From Acidobacteriaceae bacterium (GTDB lineage Bacteria > Acidobacteriota > Terriglobia > Terriglobales > Acidobacteriaceae), in NCBI GenBank assembly GCA_025929125.1, contig JAICMT010000080.1:1-6957 (forward strand): 6,957 nucleotides of DNA. Reading direction: 5' to 3'. Position numbers and translations under genes: made by a program. Shown piece by piece: positions 1 through 5,863 of this stretch. Numbering within the stretch: the stretch's first letter is position 1; each line of letters starts with the position of its first letter. The notes under the pieces were generated by a model that saw nothing but the letters and a program-made list of their open reading frames with translations, was not told where the DNA came from and made no database searches.

Positions 1-414
1 CGCGGCGACTATGTCATCCTCGACTTCGAAGGCGAACCCGCGCGGGCGCTCGCCGAGCGGCGCGGCAAGCAATCCCCACTGCGAGACGTCGCTGGAATGC
101 TGCGTTCCTTCAGCTACGCTGCGTACTCGGCGCTCGATCATTTCACCGCGCGCCACCCCGGGAGCCAGCGCACCTTGGAGACCTGGGCGCAGCTCTGGCA
201 GAATACCGTTTCAACCGAGTTCCTGAACGCCTGGCGGACGACGATAGCTGCCAACCCGCATCTCACTCCACAGCCGCAGCAGGCACAACGCCTTCTAAGC
301 GCGTATCTGCTTGAGAAGGCAATGTACGAGCTGTTATATGAACTCAACAATCGTCCCGGCTGGGTCCGCATCCCACTGGCAGGGCTGCTTTCTCTTCCCG
401 CCCTGATACCTTGA
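1..414 (+). CDS. Maltokinase C-terminal part (probably the end of a trehalose synthase-maltokinase fusion), 5' truncated by the window
   Basis: Reading frame 1 is open from the first base to a TGA at 412-414 and gives 137 residues, so the start lies outside the window. The visible part opens with RGDYVILDFEGEP, the maltokinase kinase-fold motif whose Asp helps bind Mg-ATP. It is followed by a KQSPLRDVAGMLRSFSYAA stretch, a very characteristic maltokinase signature, and then an all-helical C-terminal subdomain that includes EKAMYELLYELNNRPGWVRIPL. Known family role: maltokinase (Mak/Pep2) makes maltose 1-phosphate from maltose and ATP in the cytoplasm for GlgE-type alpha-glucan synthesis. It is often fused behind trehalose synthase (TreS), which interconverts trehalose and maltose. 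Whether this copy is fused cannot be seen. A later ATG at 97 also opens this frame, but it lies inside the conserved domain and is not a real start. The GT81-like gene follows 78 bases downstream on the same strand. Confidence 0.9.
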   Translation, partial: RGDYVILDFEGEPARALAERRGKQSPLRDVAGMLRSFSYAAYSALDHFTARHPGSQRTLETWAQLWQNTVSTEFLNAWRTTIAANPHLTPQPQQAQRLLSAYLLEKAMYELLYELNNRPGWVRIPLAGLLSLPALIP

Positions 415-492
415 CGGTATGCGTCCCGCCGCAATGCAGAGGAATCTCGCCGCATGAAGGTCATAACCGAGTCCTGGGTACCGTAAACGTCC

Positions 493-1716
493 ATGGCCAC
501 TGCCACCACACTCGCTGAGACCACGCACCAGCCCGGAAGCTCACCCTCGGGGCTGCTGGTCGTGTTGACCCCGCTTCCTCCGGAGGCGCTGGAACATACC
601 ATTTCAAATCTTGCGGCGGCATTTGAAGGAATCCCCCTCCAGGTCGCCTCGCCGGATCCGCTGCCTCCGGTTGTCTCCGAGTCTCCGGAGTTCCACGCCT
701 TCACCTACACGCCAGCAGCGCCCACGCCCGGCGGTTGGCTGCTGACGGCGGCTGACTTCCTGAACTCCTATAAGCTGCTGCAGGAACATGGCGCGCAGTG
801 CTGCCTTCTGCTGGGTCCGGAGGCCCAATCCATTGCCCCTGGGGCGCTGTCCTCCCTCGGTGCGGCTGTGCTGTCGGGTTCGGCGGATCTAGCCGTCCCT
901 CGCTACTCTCTAGGACCGCGAGACGGCCTCGTGAACTCCGCCATACTCTATCCGGCGACCCGCGCCATCTTTGGAACTAGAGCACGATACCCGCTGGCCA
1001 TCGATCTCGGCCTCTCGCGCAAAATGGCGGAGCGGCTCGCCTCGGCAGCACAGAAGTTCACTGCAGCGGGCCAGAATGCAGGCCTGCTTTGGCCGGTATC
1101 CGATGCAGCCGTGGCAGGCATGTCGATCGTTCAGGTGGAATTCGGAAGCCGCGCCCTTCCTCCGCCGGACTCAATGGATCTCAACACAATCCTCGCCCAG
1201 GTCGCCGGTTCACTCTTCGCGGATGTGGAATCCAAGGCCGCCTTCTGGCAGCGCGCCCGGCTCACATCTTCTGCAAAGCCGGCAGCATTCAGTGAGGAAG
1301 AAATCTCACGGCCCGAACTTCCTGACATTCAGCCGATGCTGGAATCTTTTCGGCTCGCCTATTCGAACCTCCACGAAATCTGGTCGCTGGTGTTGCCTCC
1401 AAACTCGCTGCTTGGACTCAAGAAGCTCTCCCAGATGCCCCCCGCAAGCTTTCGCATGCCCGACGCTCTCTGGGCGAGAATCGTGTACGACTTCATCCTC
1501 GCCTACCGGCTTCGGACCATCAATCGTGGTCACCTGATGGGTGCGCTCACCCCGCTTTACCTCGCCTGGGTTGCGTCCCATCTTCGGCTCTCCTCCGGCA
1601 CCGGGCAGGATGGCCCTGCTGCCGAGTCTCACATTGAAGCGATGGCTGCTGTATTTGAAGCCGATAAACCCTATCTGGTCTCGCGATGGCGTTGGCCGGA
1701 TCGCTTTAACCCGTAG
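493..1716 (+). CDS. GT81-like (glucosyl-3-phosphoglycerate / mannosylglycerate synthase-related) protein, probably with a degenerate active site
   Basis: This gene encodes 407 residues. Signatures recalled from bacterial GT81/GT2-like glucosyl-3-phosphoglycerate synthase relatives are visible: a VPRY segment (135-138), the block DGLVNSAILYPATRAIFG (144-161), a DLG remnant (171-173), a helical middle with NTILAQVAGSLF (231-242), and a C-terminal FEADKPYLVSRW (388-399). Active members transfer a sugar from a nucleotide sugar to 3-phosphoglycerate or a similar acceptor, giving compatible solutes or glycolipid/polysaccharide precursors. Here the N-terminal half is poorly conserved. The position expected to carry the metal-binding D-x-D (VVDSDLRSI in relatives, from memory) reads LLLGPEAQSI (105-114), and the usual early NSDGG-like nucleotide motif is not seen. 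Catalysis is therefore doubtful. ATG 493 is the first start after the in-frame TAA at 484-486; no good Shine-Dalgarno precedes it. It lies between the maltokinase and the channel-like gene, suggesting a trehalose/osmolyte operon. The family assignment is moderately sure, the function unknown. Confidence 0.72.
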   Translation: MATATTLAETTHQPGSSPSGLLVVLTPLPPEALEHTISNLAAAFEGIPLQVASPDPLPPVVSESPEFHAFTYTPAAPTPGGWLLTAADFLNSYKLLQEHGAQCCLLLGPEAQSIAPGALSSLGAAVLSGSADLAVPRYSLGPRDGLVNSAILYPATRAIFGTRARYPLAIDLGLSRKMAERLASAAQKFTAAGQNAGLLWPVSDAAVAGMSIVQVEFGSRALPPPDSMDLNTILAQVAGSLFADVESKAAFWQRARLTSSAKPAAFSEEEISRPELPDIQPMLESFRLAYSNLHEIWSLVLPPNSLLGLKKLSQMPPASFRMPDALWARIVYDFILAYRLRTINRGHLMGALTPLYLAWVASHLRLSSGTGQDGPAAESHIEAMAAVFEADKPYLVSRWRWPDRFNP

Positions 1717-1728
1717 GTACTGATCGTT

Positions 1729-1733
1729 AGGAG
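1729..1733 (+). promoter_or_regulatory. Shine-Dalgarno of the channel-like membrane protein gene
   Basis: AGGAG lies 6 bases before ATG 1740 and only 13 bases after the preceding stop codon. This fixes the start and suggests translation of the membrane protein from a polycistronic message. The surrounding 11 bases GTTAGGAGTTC (1726-1736) recur exactly before the outer-membrane protein gene at 3976-3986. Confidence 0.75.
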
Positions 1734-1739
1734 TTCAAT

Positions 1740-2483
1740 ATGGGTCAACAAGTCGGATCCGCACTCGCAGAGTCCATGCATCGCGTAATGGTCAAGCTCG
1801 TGAGCTTCCTTCCCGGGCTGCTGGCACTTCTAATTGGCATTGTCGTTCTCACCGCTCTCGGAGCCCTGCTCGCTGTGGCCATCCGGCGAATTCTCCTCGC
1901 CGCACGCTTCGACGAGCGCTTCGGAAGAACGCAAAGTGCAACCGTGGCCGACATCGCGCCCGCACACTCTCCAACCCTGCTCATCTCCCGCGTTGCGTTC
2001 TGGGCCTGCGTCGTCCTGGGAGTTGTCATCGGAATCTCTGCCTTCGACGCCTCCTATCCAGGCGGCACAGAGATTACAACCATCCTGATCCCGTACCTCA
2101 CCCACTCCATCGGAGCGGTCTTCATCCTCCTGATAGGCACCGTTCTCGCGCGCTTTCTGTCACGATCCGTGCTGATTGGCGCCGTCAACCTGCAGATGCA
2201 GTACGCCCGATTCCTTTCCCTCGGAGTGAAGTGGCTCGTCCTGGTGCTCACCGCTGCCATGGTGCTCGATCATCTCGAGATCGGCGGCTCCATCGTAGCC
2301 CTCGCCTTCGGCATCCTCTTCGGGGGAATCGTCCTGACCCTATCGCTCGCAATCGGCCTGGGCTCACGTGATCTCGTCAGCCGTTCGCTCGAAAAGAATG
2401 TCGATCCGGCGGCCGACCGTCCCCGCTTCGACGACATTCCGCCGCCTGCCACAAAGTCCCGCGAATCCCTGCGTCATTTTTAA
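1740..2483 (+). CDS. Membrane protein related to mechanosensitive channels (TM_helix type), lacking a soluble channel domain
   Basis: This gene encodes 247 residues with about five hydrophobic segments, roughly at 23-46, 83-103, 120-142, 163-178 and 183-206. The first is followed by a basic AIRRILL stretch, as in conserved TM_helix (PF05552-like) repeats. The last, FGILFGGIVLTLSLAIGLGSR (190-210), followed by DLVSRSLEKN, resembles the glycine-rich pore helix of MscS-type channels. The MscS beta-domain that normally follows is absent: only a short polar, proline-containing tail (about 220-247) remains. Likely role by family: an inner-membrane protein linked to mechanosensitive or small-conductance ion flow, perhaps a partner of a full channel or a scaffold. 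This is inference. The start is supported by AGGAG 6 bases upstream. The gene begins 23 bases after the GT81-like gene, so co-transcription with the trehalose/maltose genes is likely and an osmotic-stress role plausible. It ends 14 bases before the convergent transporter gene, with no clear terminator between them. Confidence 0.75.
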   Translation: MGQQVGSALAESMHRVMVKLVSFLPGLLALLIGIVVLTALGALLAVAIRRILLAARFDERFGRTQSATVADIAPAHSPTLLISRVAFWACVVLGVVIGISAFDASYPGGTEITTILIPYLTHSIGAVFILLIGTVLARFLSRSVLIGAVNLQMQYARFLSLGVKWLVLVLTAAMVLDHLEIGGSIVALAFGILFGGIVLTLSLAIGLGSRDLVSRSLEKNVDPAADRPRFDDIPPPATKSRESLRHF

Positions 2484-2497
2484 AGCGTCGCAGCGCT

Positions 2498-3841
2498 CTA
2501 ATTCGCGACCAGCCCGGCTCGCCGCTCGGCACCCTCTGCCTTCGTCAGGATCCGGTCGGCGAAGAACCCGTACGTGGAGACCCCCGCGAAGCAGAAGGCC
2601 GGCACTGTGTATGCCAGCGCCATGCTGCCGGTGTTCCTTGCGATCCACCCCAGCGCCAGCGGGAACAACGCCCCTCCCACAATCGCCATCACCAGCATGG
2701 AGCCGCCCAGCTTCGTATTATCCCCAAGCCCCTTCAGCCCCAACGCAAAGATGGTGGGGAACATGATCGAAAGGAAGAAGCTGGCGGTCACAATCGCGTA
2801 CACGCCTCCCCACCCAGGTCGCATCACCGCGAACAGAATCAGCAGCACGTTCGCCGCGCCATAAATGCCGAGCAGCTTGCTGGGCTCGATAAACTTCATC
2901 AGCGAAGTCGAAACGAACCGGCCGATCAGCATCGCGATCAGCGAATAAATGATGTAGTCGGCGGCCGTCTTTTCCGTCACGACTGTGTACTGCTTCATGT
3001 AGAAAATGATGTTGCTCCAAAGGCAGATCTGCGCCCCCACATTCAGCACATTCGCCGCCACCGCATACCACAGCTGAGGGTAGTGACGAAGCTCTCGAAA
3101 GCTTCCGTGCCCGCCGCTCTTGCCCTCATGTTCGCTCTGGATCTGGGGGAAGCGCATCCTCGAAAGCGCGAACGCAAACAGCAGCACAACCGATCCCAGA
3201 GCGATATAGGTCGGCACCACCCGCATAATCTCGGTGTGGAGGTAGTTCGTATACGTGCCACTGGCCTTCATCGCGTCCACTTGCGCAGGTGTCAGCTCCA
3301 CCCCCGAGAAGATGAACTGCCGCCCGATCCACACTCCCAGGATCGTTCCCGGCGGATTGAAGGACTGCGCAAAGTTGAGCCGGCGCTCGCTGGTCGGAGG
3401 CGGTCCAAACTGCGCCATAAAGGGATTCGCCGCCGTCTCCAGGACTGACGCGCCGCAGCCAACCGCAAACAGCGCAATCAGAAACGGTACATATTGGCCG
3501 CTCACTGCCGCGGGCCAGAACAGCACCATGCCCGTACCGAACAGGCAGAGCCCGATGATCATGCCGGCCTTGTAGCCCCACCGCCGCATCACCAGCGCCG
3601 CCGGGATTGCCATGCAGAAATAACCGGTGAAATTTGCCGTCGAAACCAGCTGAGCCGAAAAGGTGGAGAGCTCAAATGACTTCCTGAATTGTTGAATAAG
3701 AATGTCGGTTAGGTTATTCGACATTCCCCACAGAAAGAACAACACCGTGACCATCGTGAACAGTGCCATCTGCCCCAAAGGAAACACAGGGACACCATTC
3801 GCTTCCGAGCTCTTCGCCGGGCCTGTAGAGGAGATGTGCAT
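2498..3841 (-). CDS. fucP: FucP-type L-fucose:proton symporter (major facilitator superfamily)
   Basis: This gene encodes 447 residues with a hydrophobic pattern fitting twelve membrane helices, close in length to E. coli FucP. The first helix region FFLWGMSNNLTDILIQQF carries Asp46, and LETAANPF carries Glu135. These are the two acidic residues essential for proton coupling and sugar binding in E. coli FucP, and they fall at the same residue numbers here. Further matches to remembered FucP sequence are the RRWGYKAGMIIGL and RLNFAQSFN stretches, VGAQICLWS, the second-half IGRF, and MFPTIFALGLKGLGDNTK. Predicted role: uptake of L-fucose (or a related hexose; glucose/galactose GluP transporters are in the same family) across the inner membrane with H+. 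The start ATG 3839-3841 has GGAG (minus strand, 3847-3850) five bases upstream. It is transcribed away from the barrel gene. The neighbouring L-fucose dehydrogenase-like gene favours fucose over glucose as substrate. Confidence 0.88.
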   Translation of the reverse strand: MHISSTGPAKSSEANGVPVFPLGQMALFTMVTVLFFLWGMSNNLTDILIQQFRKSFELSTFSAQLVSTANFTGYFCMAIPAALVMRRWGYKAGMIIGLCLFGTGMVLFWPAAVSGQYVPFLIALFAVGCGASVLETAANPFMAQFGPPPTSERRLNFAQSFNPPGTILGVWIGRQFIFSGVELTPAQVDAMKASGTYTNYLHTEIMRVVPTYIALGSVVLLFAFALSRMRFPQIQSEHEGKSGGHGSFRELRHYPQLWYAVAANVLNVGAQICLWSNIIFYMKQYTVVTEKTAADYIIYSLIAMLIGRFVSTSLMKFIEPSKLLGIYGAANVLLILFAVMRPGWGGVYAIVTASFFLSIMFPTIFALGLKGLGDNTKLGGSMLVMAIVGGALFPLALGWIARNTGSMALAYTVPAFCFAGVSTYGFFADRILTKAEGAERRAGLVAN

Positions 3842-3993
3842 TTACGCTCCGCACGGGGTTCGCTAAGTTCAACGCTAAAGTAATTGAGCCGTCCAACATA
3901 CTAACAGTACCCCTGCGCACGCGCATTCACTCAAGCGGCAAGGTAGACTGGCAGAAGGTGCAAACCTGCCAACCTGTTAGGAGTTCGTACAGC
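3842..3993. promoter_or_regulatory. Divergent intergenic region between fucP and the outer-membrane protein gene
   Basis: These 152 bases must hold the promoters of both divergent genes, but I could not assign convincing -35/-10 boxes. Visible structure: the direct repeat CGCTAA at 3861-3866 and 3873-3878 (12-base period, just upstream of fucP), and the short palindrome TACTAACAGTA (3899-3909) with 4-base arms. A foldable 5' leader element lies at 3949-3971: TGGC pairs with GCCA around a 3-base bulge, and AGGT with ACCT closes a GCAA tetraloop. That element sits 7 bases before the Shine-Dalgarno AGGAG of the barrel gene. The repeats are candidate regulator sites only; no known operator is recognised. 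Confidence 0.4.
3979..3983 (+). promoter_or_regulatory. Shine-Dalgarno that sets the outer-membrane protein start at 3994
   Basis: AGGAG lies 10 bases before ATG 3994. The frame can be extended to GTG 3958, but that start would place this site inside the gene and give a signal peptide with an unneeded 12-residue extension. ATG 3994 is therefore preferred. Confidence 0.65.
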
Positions 3994-4701
3994 ATGTCCA
4001 AGTTTCACCCGACCGCACTTGCGTGCAGATCTGTGCTCGCGCTCTCAGTTTTTTTGGTGTCCTCCATGCCGTTCCGCGCGGCAGCCCAGGCAGCACCTGC
4101 TTCCACGGGGCATAAGCAACTTGACCGGATCGATTTCGCCATCTCCGGCGCAGGTGAACTTACCAGCACCGTCTCCGGACTCGAGCAGCGCGACGCCACT
4201 TCGACCAAATCAATCCTGTCCATCAAGCCGAGCAGCACAGTGGGCGAACTGGTCACCCTGCGCTACACGGCCCGGCCCTACGTCGGATTCGAATTCAACT
4301 TCGGCAACGCGCGGTTCACGCAGAACTACACCTTCACTCCGCCGCCAATTCAGAACATCCTTGTCGGAGGCGCTCAGGCTGGGGCACGTGAGCTCACCTT
4401 CGGCTACGTGGCCCACCCGCGCTATCGCCCCTTCGGACTTCAGCCCTTCGTCGGCGCAGGCGCAGGCACCATCCGGTTCACGCCAACTACCTACGGCGGA
4501 CAAGGCCTTCCTCAGCAATACCGGGCAGCCTACTACTACACCCTCGGCGTAGAAGATAACTTCCCCGGCAGCCACTTTGGAGTGCGAGTCGGCTTCAGGC
4601 AGCTCGTCTACCTGGCGCCGGATTTCCTACAGAATTACCTCACGATCATCCGTCACACCCAGACCTCCGAACCCAACTTCGGATTCTTTGTGCGCTTCTA
4701 A
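3994..4701 (+). CDS. Small outer-membrane beta-barrel protein with signal peptide, function unknown
   Basis: This gene encodes 235 residues from ATG 3994. The N-terminus is a classic Sec signal peptide: basic residues, a hydrophobic core (about 13-24), and a likely cleavage after AQA at residue 33. The mature part is rich in alternating, aromatic- and glycine-containing strands, for example RPYVGFEFNFG, GARELTFGYVAHPRYRPFGLQPFVGAGAGTIRF and HFGVRVGFRQLVYLAP. It ends in FGFFVRF, the terminal Phe being the usual signal for barrel assembly by BAM. Size and strand pattern fit an eight-stranded OmpA/OmpX-like barrel (outer-membrane beta-barrel domain), with no periplasmic peptidoglycan-binding domain. 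No substrate can be inferred. It stands alone on the + strand between fucP (divergent) and the L-fucose dehydrogenase-like gene (convergent, 44 bases away). It may share regulation with fucP from the common intergenic region, but a link to fucose is not shown. Confidence 0.78.
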   Translation: MSKFHPTALACRSVLALSVFLVSSMPFRAAAQAAPASTGHKQLDRIDFAISGAGELTSTVSGLEQRDATSTKSILSIKPSSTVGELVTLRYTARPYVGFEFNFGNARFTQNYTFTPPPIQNILVGGAQAGARELTFGYVAHPRYRPFGLQPFVGAGAGTIRFTPTTYGGQGLPQQYRAAYYYTLGVEDNFPGSHFGVRVGFRQLVYLAPDFLQNYLTIIRHTQTSEPNFGFFVRF

Positions 4702-4745
4702 AGCCCGGATTCATGATCGGAATCGAACGCCTGGACGCCTCTTCC

Positions 4746-5531
4746 CTAAGTCAGAGCGCGGTCCAGGTGTACGTATCCTCCATCCACAAGGATGTGCTGA
4801 CCCGTTGTGTGCCCGGATTGCAGAGGCGAAAGCAGGAAAACCACTGCTGCGGCAATTTCTCCCTGGGTCGTCATCCGATGTCCTAACGGGATCTTGCCGG
4901 TAATCTCCCGCAGCTTGGCCTCAGGATCCCCCAGTGTCTTCAGCCAGCGCTCGTATAACGGGGTCATCACCTCAGCTGGCAGCACCGCATTCACTCGGAT
5001 CCCGTCGTTCAGCAGTTCCGCCGCCCACTCCCGTGTGAGCCCCAACTGGCCTGCCTTGCTCGCAGCGTAGCCGGACGTGTTGCCCTGCCCGGTCAGCGCC
5101 ACCTTCGAGCTGATGTTCACGATTGCACCTTTCGTCCTCTTCAAAGAAGGAAGAGCGTAGTGCGCCAGAGCATAGCAATGCACCAGATTGTTCCGCAGGC
5201 TTTGCAGGAATTTCTCCACACTGCCCGAGGCCAGCCCTACGCCATCGTTCACACCGGCATTGTTCACCAGCCCGAAGATGTCACCGTGGCTCTTCTCGAT
5301 CTCGGCGATTGCCGTTCTGCAGCGGTCCGTGTCTTCCAGGTGTGCCTCTACCAGGTCACACTTCGCCCCGTTGCTCTTCATCTCTGCCAGGAAGGCGTCG
5401 ACGTTCTCAGAGCGACGGCTCAGCACCACGACGCGCGCGCCTTCCGCAAGGCAGGCTCTCGAAATCCCCTGGCCAATACCGGCGCCCCCGCCCGTGACCA
5501 CGATCAGCTTCTCTTTGAGTCCCAGGTCCAT
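4746..5531 (-). CDS. Short-chain dehydrogenase, probable L-fucose dehydrogenase
   Basis: This gene encodes 261 residues from the chosen ATG at 5531, a typical classical SDR length. Motifs in order: cofactor loop TGGGAGIG (13-20); strand end VVVLSRR, whose Arg39-Arg40 favour NADP(H); NNAG (90-93); Asn115; Ser142; Tyr155 and Lys159 (YAASK), the full Asn-Ser-Tyr-Lys catalytic set. The combination of AGVNDGVGL, NISSKVALTGQGNTSGY, PAEVMTPLY and the C-terminal VDGGYVHLDRALT matches, from memory, the L-fucose dehydrogenase of Burkholderia multivorans. That enzyme oxidises L-fucose to L-fuconolactone as the first step of the non-phosphorylating pathway; L-galactose and D-arabinose are possible alternatives. 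The frame extends to a GTG at 5609, but residues before MDLGL lack family similarity, and a GGAGG (minus strand, 5545-5549) lies 13 bases before ATG 5531. FucP nearby supports the role. It is co-directional with the upstream receptor gene but separated from it by a strong terminator. Confidence 0.85.
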   Translation of the reverse strand: MDLGLKEKLIVVTGGGAGIGQGISRACLAEGARVVVLSRRSENVDAFLAEMKSNGAKCDLVEAHLEDTDRCRTAIAEIEKSHGDIFGLVNNAGVNDGVGLASGSVEKFLQSLRNNLVHCYALAHYALPSLKRTKGAIVNISSKVALTGQGNTSGYAASKAGQLGLTREWAAELLNDGIRVNAVLPAEVMTPLYERWLKTLGDPEAKLREITGKIPLGHRMTTQGEIAAAVVFLLSPLQSGHTTGQHILVDGGYVHLDRALT

Positions 5532-5679
5532 CTGTGTTGATTGCCCTCCCATGAAATGTGCGTCGCGCAGATACGCTCTCCGCAACGGCCCATATTCATG
5601 CTCGCACACCGCACAGTCTCGCGCCTCGGAGGACCCTGGCGGCTCCTATCAAATTCCTTGGCATCGGTTCGGCAGGGGC
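5532..5679 (-). promoter_or_regulatory. Upstream region of the L-fucose dehydrogenase-like gene
   Basis: This is about 150 bases between the receptor's terminator and the dehydrogenase start. Because the terminator should stop read-through, the dehydrogenase promoter is expected here. I see the Shine-Dalgarno GGAGG (5545-5549, minus strand) but no convincing -35/-10 pair and no clear operator. An in-frame extension from GTG 5609 crosses the lower part of this region and is probably non-coding. Confidence 0.35.
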
Positions 5680-5712
5680 AAAAAAAACCGGATGCACTGG
5701 CAGCGCATCCGG
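5680..5712 (-). terminator. Intrinsic (Rho-independent) terminator of the TonB-dependent receptor transcript
   Basis: Read on the minus strand, CCGGATGC, a 9-base loop and GCATCCGG form a perfect 8-base-pair GC-rich stem, followed immediately by eight T residues (plus strand A-run 5680-5687; arms 5688-5695 and 5705-5712). This is a textbook terminator. It lies about 150 bases past the receptor stop codon and before the dehydrogenase gene. Confidence 0.93.
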
Positions 5713-5791
5713 CTGGAGAATTATTGATTAGCGCATTATGGATAGATTTCCAAACCCGGTCAGGGCGGAGTCAATCCTGTGGACGAACGGA

Positions 5792-5812
5792 TTCACCGCA
5801 GCTGCCGGTGAA
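5792..5812. repeat. Inverted repeat (7-bp arms) in the receptor 3' region
   Basis: TTCACCG (5792-5798) and CGGTGAA (5806-5812) are exact reverse complements around a 7-base loop. There is no T-run on either side, so it is not itself a terminator. It may be a 3' UTR hairpin protecting the receptor message, or simply a chance repeat. Confidence 0.55.
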
Positions 5813-5819
5813 CCCAGAT

Positions 5820-5856
5820 GCGGCGCCCGGGAATGGAACACATGCCAGGGCGCCGC
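5820..5856. repeat. Inverted repeat (9-bp GC arms) just past the receptor stop codon
   Basis: GCGGCGCCC (5820-5828) and GGGCGCCGC (5848-5856) are perfect reverse complements around a 19-base loop. On the minus strand the hairpin begins 7 bases after the receptor stop. No U-tract follows, so a role as mRNA 3'-end stabiliser, or as part of a dispersed palindromic repeat family, is more likely than termination. Confidence 0.65.
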
Positions 5857-5863
5857 TTGGAGA

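Noticed and set aside
454..486. Ten-codon open frame between the maltokinase and the GT81-like gene
   Set aside because: It starts with ATG and ends with TAA but has no convincing Shine-Dalgarno and no recognisable leader-peptide feature.
138..704. 188-codon open frame on the minus strand
   Set aside because: It runs antisense over the maltokinase end and the start of the GT81-like gene, has low-complexity composition and no recognisable domain; a shadow of GC-rich coding sequence.
971..1537. 188-codon open frame on the plus strand inside the GT81-like gene
   Set aside because: It is rich in Ser, Arg and Pro, as expected of an out-of-frame translation, and lies entirely inside a gene with clear family signatures.
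2484..2497. Possible bidirectional terminator between the channel-like gene and fucP
   Set aside because: Only a 4-base-pair AGCG/CGCT stem can be drawn and no T-run follows on either strand.
3958..3993. 12-residue extension of the outer-membrane protein from GTG 3958
   Set aside because: It would contain the Shine-Dalgarno of ATG 3994 and add residues before an already complete signal peptide.
4702..4745. Possible bidirectional terminator between the barrel gene and the dehydrogenase
   Set aside because: The 44 bases show no stable stem with a T-run; transcripts may end elsewhere or by Rho.
5532..5609. 26-residue N-terminal extension of the dehydrogenase from GTG 5609
   Set aside because: The family begins at MDLGL-type sequence, the GTG has no Shine-Dalgarno, and a GGAGG lies inside the extension ahead of ATG 5531.
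5188..5727. 179-codon plus-strand frame overlapping the dehydrogenase gene
   Set aside because: It is antisense to a dehydrogenase with all catalytic motifs and runs through the terminator; not credible.
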